A model generated the notes under the pieces. That model searched no databases. It had not been told where the DNA came from and saw only the letters and a program-made list of their open reading frames with translations. Source: Pomphorhynchus laevis (Eukaryota > Acanthocephala > Palaeacanthocephala > Echinorhynchida > Pomphorhynchidae). Taken from it: 64,000 nucleotides of DNA. Where the stretch lies: contig WNNJ02002038.1 in the NCBI GenBank assembly GCA_012934845.2, positions 104,925 to 168,924 of the forward strand, given 5' to 3'. Each line of letters opens with the position of its first letter. The stretch's first letter is position 1. Positions 53,986-64,000 of the stretch are shown one piece after another. The translations under genes were made by a program, and so were the position numbers.

Positions 53986-54222
53986 TTAAAAAATACTGAC
54001 GAACACTAACTTGTATCGGTGAATTCGTAATCTTGTTGACAAACAATGTTTTGATGTGTTTGACGGGCCCACAATCTGTGGGCCCGTCACACAATCTGTG
54101 TACGTCCTTCCCGAGCGAGCACATATGCACGCTTTGCATCTTGCATTAGGCCCATTGCAGGAGCAACAATGGTTCGACGATTGAACGATAATGTTACCAC
54201 TGCTTATTGTTGATTGAGACAC
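53986..54222 (-). pseudogene. Fragment of a cysteine-rich LINE ORF1
   Basis: HCCSCNGPNARCKACICARS followed by GRTYTDC matches the N-terminus of the ORF1 at 52201 (HCCPCNSSNAVCKNCMC...GKLCLNC) in spacing and Cys positions. Broken off after ~40 residues. A short inverted repeat (GACGGGCCCACA...TGTGGGCCCGTC, ~54061-54088) lies within it. Confidence 0.65.
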
Positions 54223-54385
54223 TTGCTATATGATCCATTAGAATTTTGAGCGCTGGGAGAACGCAATCAGAAAGTTTCAATCTTATTCGCTAGCTTAGCG
54301 AGCGGAACTACCAGGAATAATCTTGAACAGACAGGAATAATCTGGGACTGACAGGAATAATTTGGAAGTAAATAATAAGGAAGTA

Positions 54386-54479
54386 ATGCTTTTTTACAAC
54401 CTTCGTTAGGAAGCGCTTTTTTACAACCTTCGTTAGGAAGCTTCTTAAGCTTCTCAACGAAGGTTGTAAAAAAGCATTG
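54386..54479. repeat. Inverted/tandem repeat hairpin
   Basis: GCTTTTTTACAACCTTCGTT-AGGAAGC appears twice in tandem, then once inverted (GCTTC...AACGAAGGTTGTAAAAAAGC), giving a long hairpin with an optional register. Confidence 0.85.
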
Positions 54480-54504
54480 ATTAAAAGCCATTATTTATTT
54501 GTTG

Positions 54505-55800
54505 TATAATATAGATTTAAAATTGATCATATATTTATACTATTTTATTGTTTAATAATTGATCATATATTTGTGCTATATTTTAAATTATTAATTGATA
54601 ATATATTTTTATTATATATTAGTGTAATAATTAATCATGTATTTGTGTTATATTTAAATTATTAATTTATCATATATGTGTATAATGTTATAGTGCAATA
54701 ATTGATCATATATTTGTGCTATATATAAAATTATTAATTGATCATATATTTGTTTTACATTATTTATAACTAATCATATATTGTAATATATATGATTATA
54801 TATTTGATCATATATTTGATCATATATTTGTAATATATTTTAAATTATGAATTGATCAGGCGTGCTATGTTTTAGATATATTAAATATATATGTTTCATA
54901 TATATTTATGCTATATTATTTTAAATTATTTATTGATTATTATTTTCATATATTATGCATGCATAATTGATCATATATTTGTGCTATATTTAAATTATTA
55001 ATTGATTATTATTGTCCCATATTATACATGTATAATTAATCATATATTTGTGCTATATTATAAATTATTAATTGATCATATATTTGTAAACTATAATTAC
55101 TAAACTATTGGATATTTATAATAGTAAATATACTAAACTAATATTTTTAACTAAAATTACTGAGTTATTGGATTCTATTAAATCAATTAGTAATTGGTAT
55201 ATATTTGTTCTATATTATAGATTAAAAACTAATCATAGATTTGTCTTATATTTCAAATTAATATTTGAACATATATTTGTTCTATATTATTTATTATTGA
55301 CCATATATTTGTGCTATTATATATAATTGATCATATATATTTGTGCTATATTTTAAATTTTTAATCGATAATATGTTTGTCTTATATTATAGTTTAGTAA
55401 TTGATCATATATTTGTATTATATTTAAAATTATTAATTTATCATATATTTGTGCTATATTTTAAATTATTAAGTGATCATATATTTGTGCTATAATGTAA
55501 ATTATAAATTGATTATATATTTGTATTATGTTATAGTTTAATAATTGACCATATATTTGTAGTATATTTTAAATTATTAAGTGATCATATATTTGTTTTA
55601 CATTATTTTTTATTTAATTGATAATATTTTTGTCTTATATTATAGTTTAGTAATTGATTAATTTATCATATATAGTTAATATATTTAATTTATATATAAT
55701 ATATTTAACATATATTTAATTTTTCATATATTTGTATTATATTATAGTGTAATAATTGATCATGTATTTGTGCTATATTATAAATTAATGATTCATTTTT
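54505..55800 (+). repeat. AT-rich minisatellite, forward half
   Basis: Repeated phrase ATTGATCATATATTTGTGCT then ATATTATAAATTATTA, with a period of roughly 35-37 bp and many diverged units. At least 20 units are recognisable by TGATCATATATTTGT. Confidence 0.85.
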
Positions 55801-55829
55801 ATAAAATAAAATTATATACACGAGTATTT

Positions 55830-56590
55830 ATTTTAATTATAAGACAAATATGATCAATTATGTTTTTTAATTATATGGATTAAAATATACGAGTAAGTTA
55901 AAATCTATATTGGACAAATATATGATCATTTTCTATCAATTATGTAGAACTTATATATGATCAATTAGTTATATATAATTAAGGATAAATGTATGAAATC
56001 TAAAATCTAAAATCTGAAATCTAAAATCTGAAATCTAAAATCTAAAATCTAAAATCTAATACAAATAAATGATCAATTAGCAACCTATAATATTGTAGAA
56101 ATATATGAACAATCTTTAATCAATAATATAGGACAAATATTTGATCAATTTTTAATCTTAAATATATGACAAATACGGGATTAATTTTAATATTAACCAA
56201 TTGTTGTATAAAATATAATAATATTTTATATAACAATTTTAATGATCAATTTTAATCTTTGAAAAAGGGACAATATATGATCAGTTTTTCATCTATAATA
56301 TATACTTGACAAATATATGATAAATATATGATCATTCTAAAATCGGTAATATCGTGCAAATATATGATTAATTTTTAATTTGTAATATTAGCCAAATATA
56401 TGACCATTTTTAACCTATAGAACACATAAATGAAAAATTTTAAATCTATAATATAGAAGAAATATAATTTCAATTATTAATTTGTAAAATAGGACAAATA
56501 AATGATTAATATTAAATCTATAATATATGACAAAATATGATCAGTATTTTATATATTAGCAATTATTAATTTGTAATGAAAGAAAAATAT
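55830..56590 (-). repeat. Same minisatellite, inverted half
   Basis: From ~55840 the phrase appears as its complement: GACAAATATATGATCA with TTTTTAATCTATAATAT. Units are more diverged and include an (AAATCTA)n-like run at 55995-56059. The switch makes the whole 2.1 kb block a large imperfect palindrome. Confidence 0.8.
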
Positions 56591-59240
56591 ATATGCATCC
56601 TTATCTACATTCTTTCTGAATATGTCACTTTTTAAATAAAATAAATTGTCAATATATACGTTTTGCACACGAAAAATATTCTTTTATTCTAAAATACACG
56701 TAGTTAAATGATTTAAAATAATTTACACATTTTTGTGTATAAGAACATTTTTATCCGTAAATTGTCTTTGACACTTTAATGCGTTGCAATATAACATTTC
56801 TTCTTTTATATACTCATCTAAACTATTTAAATGAAAAATTGTGATTCAAACCGGGATGATATTGTATGAAAGCATTTAAACTAAAAACCATACACTTTCT
56901 AAGAAATTTTGTATTTTACTTTAATGTGTCAGCTACCTGTCTGTATTTGATACTTGAAAGTATTTTATGTCAGGCTTCATCGTCAGTTGTTTTACCCTTT
57001 CGCGATCAAATATTTCTATGAATGAACAGTGTTTTTCTATTTTGAGTGTTCTATAGCTTTAGCGAACTGTAAACTATGTTTCATTGCCGCTTTTCTTATT
57101 GGAAAATGTATAAAATGTATTTGGTATAAATGTTGTCTATTTCAAACGTAACTATTGCATTAATGTATATAAAGAGCGTTCGGTGCTTAACAATCTGGAT
57201 TTATCTAAGAAGAATCATTTAAATAGTTTCAATTATTTTAGGTTAGTGATTGCATCCAACTTTTACTTTACATAAAACCTTTATGTTTAACTTCTATTAG
57301 ATTTATTAATATCACTAAATATCTTATTTAAAATATCTAAACATCTTTATGAAAATCTACTAAATTTTTAAAATATTTTATTATTATATTAAAATATTGA
57401 ATATAATAATATTATTTATATATTATATTATAATGTTCAAATTATCTTATATTTAATAATACCTTTAATATCATAGTTTAGGATTTCTAAAATATATCTA
57501 AATATACTTAAATAATTCAAAATATTTATAGCCGTATACTATCTATCATTGGAAGACTATATCGTAGTCGTTTATGTATCTTTGAGCAATTTTGTATAGC
57601 TTAATGAACAAATAGATAAATTTACGAAAATAATTTTATTAATCAAAAATTTATTCAATATTTATTTGGAATTTCACAAAAGATGAGATCAAACCTGCTA
57701 TTTTTAGAACAATTAGAAGGACTATCAAGATACCTCCTGTGCTTATAATTTTACCTAGAAAGTATTTTTTTATTTAAAACTCCCAATTTTTCGTAGTAAA
57801 ATAAATTAATTTTTTTCCATAACAATTTAGAATTTAAAATCTAAACTTATGTTTAGAAATAAAATGATTGATAATATAATGATGAGATTTTACATTTATA
57901 AAAAATCATTTCTTCGCGCATAAAACGTAAATCTGTGTTTATTTCTAAAATTGAAATTTTCAATACATCATTTATTACCATTTCTAAAGTAGCAGAGAGC
58001 AAATGTTAAAATTATAAAAATATCAAAACAAAAAAATAAAACTTTTCTGGTTGTGGAACGACATTATTGTTCTTATTTTTGATACAACAGAACGCTACTA
58101 ATCAACCTGGGTGGATCTCATCAACTGCTGACGCGAAGCTACCTTAGGTGTGTGGTAAAAAAATAAAAATACAAATAAATGGGAAAAAACCCAACATTTT
58201 AATGAAATCTAATCTTGGAAATTATTATCTCACATAAATTTTAAAGTGGACCTAATCAATGCTTCAATCAAAAATATCAAGTAATTCTACAAACAATCAC
58301 CGGAGAATTCTCAGCAATTAAATCTACAAATCGGCAAATAAGCTTTGTATAAGCAATTTTATAAATTAACCAGACACCTTATTCCTACCTCAGACATTTT
58401 ATTTCAAGCATAGTTAGCTTGATGATATTATATCAATGGTACTTGCATTGGTGAGTACTAGCTTTAAGTACAAAGTTTAAATTGTAAGGTATAAGTTGCA
58501 AACGGTAAATAAAATTAGTCAATCTACAAAATGCTTCTGATGATGCGATTTCAAGTACCCTTTTAATAAATAGACGATATAATGGATGATCAACTATAAG
58601 CATCACCAACAGCTGGAAATTGATTTTGTTTTGAATCATCATCGATGATATCTAAATACGTTATCACTTATCAAAATCTAACAAGTTGCTTAAATTTGAG
58701 AATAATTTTAATTCACCTGTTTAATGCTATACAATTATTACATAGATTAAAATTATATCTGCGCCGTCGCATATTTTGGAAACCTGTATGTTAAGAATGC
58801 AAAACGTCGAAAAGAATCTCAGATCAATGTGTACCATTGAAAATCCGCTTGAGTTTTCTATTTAGAGGAATTTATTTGAAATTACATCCAAACTTATGGT
58901 GCGTAAAATTCTATGCAAAAACGAGTTACATCACTTCTTACTAAACTATCAGTATAATACAGGATAATTTTATTAGACTTGAGTATTTTTACTCAATTTG
59001 AATACGTATTTGATTACACAGTATTGGTATTTAAAATGTCACATTTTATTTTTGTACTCTAAGTGAACTTAGATAATCAAAGTTGATTTATAAACAGACT
59101 TTAGAAATAAGGTTTATATTTGGAATCGTTAGTTTTAACAATGACAGTAAACCAATTTACGAGAACTCCGTTGTATAATCGGGTAGTTTTCTAACGATCG
59201 AGTTGAGGTTCATGTTGTCATCACATTAGATCATTTAATC
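56591..59240. other. AT-rich DNA, no gene recognised
   Basis: A TATATAAAGAGCG sequence at ~57174 resembles a core promoter, but no coding exon follows that I can identify. A minus frame at 58642-58433 (69 codons) is unsupported. Near 58090-58140, CTAATCAACCTGGGTGGATC faintly recalls an arm of the fold-back element at 31.4 kb. Confidence 0.35.
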
Positions 59241-59497
59241 GAGCTTACTATTATATTCAATCACATGAAGATGCATTTTGAATTTAGGATATCGTTGGCT
59301 GGTTTTAAGTACGAAATCAGCTATTGTGACATATCAAAAAGCTAGAATAGTAGAAAACATCTTAAATGAAGGATCACCAACATCACCTAGTCAAATGAGT
59401 ATCATGGAATCTTATGATTCAAACGAAATATATTAAAGTATGTGGAGAACTTGGCTTTGGAAGTCGAGTTCATATACTGAGGAATTTCTTTTACTTC

Positions 59498-59570
59498 TGG
59501 ATTGCTAGCCAAGTCGGTAAGGCGTGAAGCCACCAATTGATTGAACCTTCGTTCAAATCAGGAAGTGAAA
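59498..59570 (+). other. tRNA-like segment, probable tRNA-derived SINE head
   Basis: TAGCCAAGTCGGTAAGG (59506-59522) fits a pol III A box and forms a D-arm hairpin (GCC/GGC). GTTCAAATCAGG (59551-59562) fits a degenerate B box at normal spacing. The acceptor stem and T-stem do not pair, so it is not a functional tRNA gene. SINE extent not determined. Confidence 0.4.
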
Positions 59571-60162
59571 CTAGGGTTCTTAAATGATTGGTATTACTAT
59601 TATATTTAAATTTAGATTTATACGATGGTCTGCAATTAATTATTCATATAAAGTTAATAAAATAAATAAAAATATTAAAGGAATTTGTTTAATTAATTTA
59701 TCAAAGAAATTTAGCATTTTGTAAAAATGAAAAACAGTTATGTCAAAATAATTAGACCGTGTTTCTAATTTAGGTCAATTTACTAGGAGAGAGAATTGTG
59801 TAAAGTTTATACGTTTATCTCTAAAGTTTTAATAGATTGATAAGTTCTCGTTAAGGGATTATAATATTACCAAGCCAATAAATTACATCATAGCTAATTA
59901 TGTCAATTAAATAAATTTCTTATTCAAACAGTAGAATTAAATTCGAAGCTAGCTCTAGGTAGTATGTATCCGGAACTTAAAGTATGGTATAATTTATATA
60001 ATTTTTTATTTAGAAAATCACGAAAAGTATTTATTCTTTAATAAGCAATTATTTTTTTATTAATCACTCATCAATTTATGCTTTATCCTAACAATTGAGC
60101 TTTTATTGTTAATCCATCGTCACATTTTGGTGCATACTTTGGCAAACTGTAATAGTTTACAA

Positions 60163-60187
60163 AAAGAACCTTGGTTCAAGGTTCTTT
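60163..60187. repeat. Perfect 11-bp stem hairpin
   Basis: AAAGAACCTTG, three-base loop, CAAGGTTCTTT, followed by several inverted copies of ACAATCTAATTATTG up to ~60280. Confidence 0.7.
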
Positions 60188-60498
60188 AATAATTAGATTA
60201 ATACAATCTAATTATTGTTTAATAATTAGATTGTGATAATTAAATTAATAATTAAATGTAAACAATCTAATTATTGTTTTGAAATTTGTTATTGTATCCA
60301 ATAGAGGAATTGTATGAATAAAAATTCAATTAAACATTATGAAAATAAAGTAATTTTTTATCTATTTATAATTAAATTTAATAAATGAAATTTGCAAATT
60401 AGCTATCTGTCATTTTTATAATTAAATAAACTATATTTTGTTTTAATCAATATATAACAGAATTGGAAAGAGACTGGAGATTGCCGGTCCACATTGTT

Positions 60499-60672
60499 AT
60501 TAAAAAGGAAAGGCATTCGCCGGCAACGAATTAACAGAAAAGAAAATTTATTGACTTTTGTTCAAGCATTTAGTAAAGGAAAATTTAATTGACAAAAACG
60601 CAATTTATTGACAAAAAGAAAAGGTATTTACCTAAAATTGTTTGTCGGCGAATACCGTTCCTTTTTTCAAAA
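60499..60672. mobile_element. Fold-back (MITE-like) element, ~172 bp
   Basis: Terminal arms TTAAAAAGGAAAGGCATTCG-CCGGCAACGAAT (left) and the complement of ATTGTTTGTCGGCGAATACC-GTTCCTTTTTT (right) pair over ~32 bp with mismatches. The interior has GAAAATTTATTGAC/CAATTTATTGACAAAA subrepeats. Confidence 0.7.
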
Positions 60673-62394
60673 AATATATTACAGTGTTCTTGTATTAATC
60701 AATGAAAATTGTGGTTCTATATTATATTTAATTGTAAGCTTTGTTATTGCTCAATAAATTATAAAAGTGTTTGTAGTCAATAAAACTTAAAATATTTTAC
60801 GAATATTTTTAATAAAATTTTCTATTCAAAATTAAATTATTCACCGTAAAAAACGTAATTCTTTTATAACGTATTTCTTTTGATTACGAAGATATTAAAA
60901 TTATTATCAAAATGAATAAGTAAATATCTAAAAATACGATTTAAGGCCGACATTAAGAAAGAAAAAACAACAATTTTCTGTTCGGCATCAGATACAACAT
61001 ATAATCTTCTATGAATTGTTAATTTAGCGTGAAATAAAATATAGGCAAAACTGTCATAAATGTACATTCTATAGGCTAAACGGTGAGATAGAATTCGCAA
61101 TTTAATGTACTCAAACTCTAAGTTTGTATTCTATCAAATTGGATATATGCAAGAATTTGCTTAAACATCCGGTTAGCTGCTCAAGACATGGTAAATTTAA
61201 ATCAGTAGATGAAATAATGATTATCATTAAAATTAAATTGATATTGATAATTAGAATTATGGCTTTGATAATTAAAATTGATAATTATCGTCTATAAATT
61301 GCTGCTCAGTGATTTGATTGAGTTCACATCACAACAAGGTTGTGTTTAATAAATATTTATGTTACTTAAATTAACTATTGATTTCACACTACTTAAAACA
61401 TATTACAAATATAACGAACATATTTTATAAAGTCTTCGTAGTTTTCGAATATTTGAAATTTTTGCAAAATACAATGGTTTGGATAATTAGGATATTATTT
61501 ATATCAAGGATACCTTAAAAGGAATATAATTATTCATCTTTATTTTTAATTTATAATGAGTATAAATTATAAATGATCTGTGAACTTTGTTTTCCCGGTA
61601 ATATTTCATATTTCAGAAATATTGAAACTATTAATACTACATAATTATTTTCAATTAAAGCAAAATTATAACATTACAGTTCCTACTGATGACCTATAAT
61701 CCTTATTTTGATACATCATATGTTATTTATTAGTCAATTCATAAAAATGACTTTTATTTTAAATTTAAATTTTTTATTTTAACTTGATAAAATTATATAA
61801 TTATATAACTATTAATTATACTTTATATAATTATTTATAATTTATCACTATTTTTGTATATCGTATTAAATACGTAGGACTTTTGTCAATACAAGTCCTC
61901 AAGTCAATACAATTGATTTGTGGACTTTGTAATATAACCTTTGTCAGAAATTGAGAAACTATGTATTAATGATACAACATTATAATTTTCTGCTAATTTT
62001 CAATCAAATCAAATCAGCTACCTGATTCTACGTACTTAATATAATTAGAAAATAAAAAATAACTAATAAACAATAAATAAAAATAAATAAATAAAAATAA
62101 AAATGCTAAATCAAAAAATCAAAATTTAATAATTAGATAAGAAATAATTATAAATAATTGTTTTTCGATTTTTAACTAATTAATAATTATTTATATATTA
62201 AATAATAATTACTATTAACTTTCGATTAATAATTATTTATAAGCGTGATAATTTTTTTCTTATAATGTAGGATTATATATCAACAAATTATTATTAAAAT
62301 ATAAAATTTATAATATATAAATCAACAAAATACTAATAATTTGCTTACGGATAAGCAAAATTCATCAGAAGAAATACGTCATTAGCATGTATTT

Positions 62395-62473
62395 GGTCCC
62401 GCTGCTATGTTGGGTCGAAGAATAGGGGCCGAAACCTGATTACATAGCAGTTCCTCCTAATTACCTCTAATCC
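62395..62473 (+). ncRNA. Candidate pseudoknot motif in Naiad pLTR, 62.4 kb copy
   Basis: GGTCCC (62395-62400) pairs with GGGGCC (62425-62430). CTGCTATGT (62402-62410) pairs with ACATAGCAG (62442-62450), all Watson-Crick. Identical to the minus copy at 30.5 kb. Confidence 0.5.
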
Positions 62474-62753
62474 TTATTATGATATATCGTCTGTTATTTA
62501 TTAGTCAATTCATAAAAATCGACTTTTATTTTAAATTTCAATTTTAACTTGATATAAAAATAAATTTTTTAAAATCTTATATAATTATTTATTATTTATC
62601 TTTATTTTATTATCTTTAAATAAAGATAAATAAAGAAAAATAAAAATAAATAATATAAATGATTTATATTTAAATAAATATAAATCAAGAAAATACTATC
62701 AAAAATAAATTTAAAATCATAAAATTTAATTAATACGTAATAAGCATGTATTT

Positions 62754-62850
62754 GGCCCCGCTTATATGTCGGGTCAAAGAATAGGGGCCGAAACCTGATT
62801 ACATAGCAGTTCCTTCTGATGACATATATTCCTTATTCAAATGGTATAAA
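62754..62850 (+). ncRNA. Pseudoknot motif, 62.75 kb copy (helix 2 damaged)
   Basis: GGCCCC (62754-62759) still pairs with GGGGCC, but the helix 2 strand reads CTTATATGT against ACATAGCAG, leaving two mismatches. Confidence 0.4.
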
Positions 62851-62975
62851 TAGGTTCTAAAATATGATAACACAGCAGCAGTTCCTCCTGATGACCTCTA
62901 TTCCTTATTCAAATGGTATAAATAGGTTCTAAAATATGATAACACAGCAGCAGTTCCTCCTGATGACCTCTATTC
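62808..62975 (+). repeat. 72-bp tandem duplication of the pLTR 3' segment
   Basis: TTCCTTATTCAAATGGTATA and AATATGATAACACAGCAGCA repeat exactly with a 72-bp period, each followed by GTTCCTCCTGATGACCTC. The CTGATGA-containing arm is duplicated without helix 1. Confidence 0.88.
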
Positions 62976-63679
62976 CTTATTCTTATACATCATATGCTAT
63001 TTATTATTCAATTCAAAAATTGAATTTTATTTTAAATTTCAATTTTAAATTTTAAATGGATATAAATATAAATTATAGAAAATATAATTATTTATTATGT
63101 ATCTTTTTTATTTATACATCGTATAAAATACATATACCCAGTTATCTGATCTGATTTGTTCTACTGACAGGTTTTTATTGACCTATGGACTTTGTTCCGG
63201 TAATACAACCTCTGTCAGAAATGCTGAAACTATGTATTAATGATACGACATTAAAAATTTCTGCTAATTTTCAATCAAATCAGCTACCTGAGTCAACGTA
63301 TTTAATATAATTAGAAATAAAAAATAAATAATACAAAATAAATAAAAATAATAATGCTAAATCAATAAATCAAAATTTAATAATTAGATAATAAATAATC
63401 ATAAATAATTGTTATTAGATTTTTAACAATTTTTAATAATTATTTATAAGCATGATATTTTTTTCTTATTTATAATGGAGAATTATAAATCAACAAAATA
63501 TTTTAAAATAAAAAATTGGCTAAATATAAATATAAATATCAACAAAATATTATTTAAAATAAATTTACACTATTAAGCGAAAAATTTTATGGATAAATAA
63601 TAAGCAATATACTTTGTATTAGAAAAATATTTTATTTTATTTAAATTTTATTAGACAAAATCGTCATTAGCATGCATTT

Positions 63680-63760
63680 GACCCCGCTGCTATGCTGTGT
63701 CGAAGAATAGGTATCTAAACCTGATAGCATAGCAGTTCCTTTTGATGACCTCTAATCTTA
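63680..63760 (+). ncRNA. Pseudoknot motif, 63.7 kb copy (helix 1 damaged)
   Basis: Helix 2 is fully paired: CTGCTATGCT (63687-63696) with AGCATAGCAG (63726-63735), ten pairs. Helix 1 is GACCCC against GGTATC and no longer pairs well. Confidence 0.4.
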
Positions 63761-64000
63761 TTGTGATACATCGTATGCTATTTATTAGTCAATTCATAAA
63801 AATTAACTTTTATTTTAAATTTCAATTTTTTATTTTAACTTGATATAAATATAAAATGTATAAAATCTTATATAATTATAATAATATAACCATAATATGT
63901 ATAATATAATGATATATATTATATTTTCATGTATATTATAATATATATATCAATAAGAATAAGGGTAAATGATAAATAATTATATTGAATTTGATACAAT

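Larger units (their letters stand above)
61580..64000 (+). repeat. Naiad pLTR cluster, plus orientation
   Basis: Successive pLTR blocks start near 61590, 61940, 62340, 62740, 63180 and 63600. Each has some of GGACTTTGT-CCGGTAATA, CAGAAAT-TGAAACTA, AATCAAATCAGCTACCTGA, the pseudoknot block and ATTTATTAGTCAATTCATAA. No RT frame is present, so these are solo or tandem pLTRs, or a non-autonomous derivative. The window ends inside the cluster. Confidence 0.8.

Noticed and set aside
55108-55326. 72-codon frame in the AT-rich satellite
   Set aside because: Composed of satellite units; Ile/Tyr/Leu bias reflects AT content.
57168-57245. Promoter and first exon at a TATATAAA box
   Set aside because: TATA-like words are common in this AT-rich DNA, and no coding exon could be linked downstream.

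Overview
The window is nuclear DNA from an animal, most likely an invertebrate. It is strongly AT-rich and repeat-dense, with host genes split by spliceosomal introns as short as 47 bp. It carries retroelement types typical of invertebrates: a Naiad-type Penelope-like element (PLE) with its endonuclease at the N-terminus, canonical PLEs, and several LINE families. I cannot name the species. An arthropod-like genome fits, but no feature proves it.

Three host genes are recognisable. The first is the 5' coding exon of COX15 (heme A synthase) on the minus strand at 3.3-4.0 kb. The second is the complete intronless coding region of Sec61 beta on the minus strand at 39.2-39.5 kb. The third is an eight-exon Bax inhibitor-1 gene (TMBIM6 family) on the plus strand at 39.6-45.8 kb. 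Sec61 beta and Bax inhibitor-1 both encode ER-membrane proteins and diverge from a short shared upstream region.

Most of the rest is mobile-element debris. 0-2.6 kb: a Naiad ORF cut by the window edge, followed by its pseudo-LTR. 4.8-6.4 kb: a second, decayed Naiad, so COX15 exon 1 lies between two Naiads. 7.1-8.6 kb: two canonical PLE pieces pointing away from each other. 9.3-26.8 kb: a GC-richer island with four copies of one two-ORF LINE family, one of them interrupted by a CR1/L2-like LINE, plus a decayed minus-strand copy related to that insert. 26.9-27.7 kb: a minus-strand PLE RT remnant. 27.8-29.4 kb: a tandem array of ~450-460 bp units, each with a hammerhead-ribozyme motif. 29.6-30.2 kb: a tandem dimer. 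30.2-32.5 kb: Naiad pseudo-LTR copies (minus) split by a fold-back element. 33-38.8 kb: fold-back elements and LINE fossils. 46.8-54.5 kb: a CR1-like fragment, a nearly complete LINE with a cysteine-rich ORF1, and further LINE fragments. 54.5-56.6 kb: an AT-rich minisatellite whose orientation flips halfway. 61.6-64 kb: a cluster of plus-strand Naiad pseudo-LTRs, one matching the inverted copy at 30.3-30.65 kb almost base for base.

The two most interesting signals are RNA-level. One is the hammerhead array. The other is a pseudoknot-forming motif repeated in every well-preserved Naiad pseudo-LTR, with compensatory base changes between copies. The Naiad/Chlamys group is described as lacking canonical hammerheads, so this motif is a candidate for whatever structured RNA those elements use instead.
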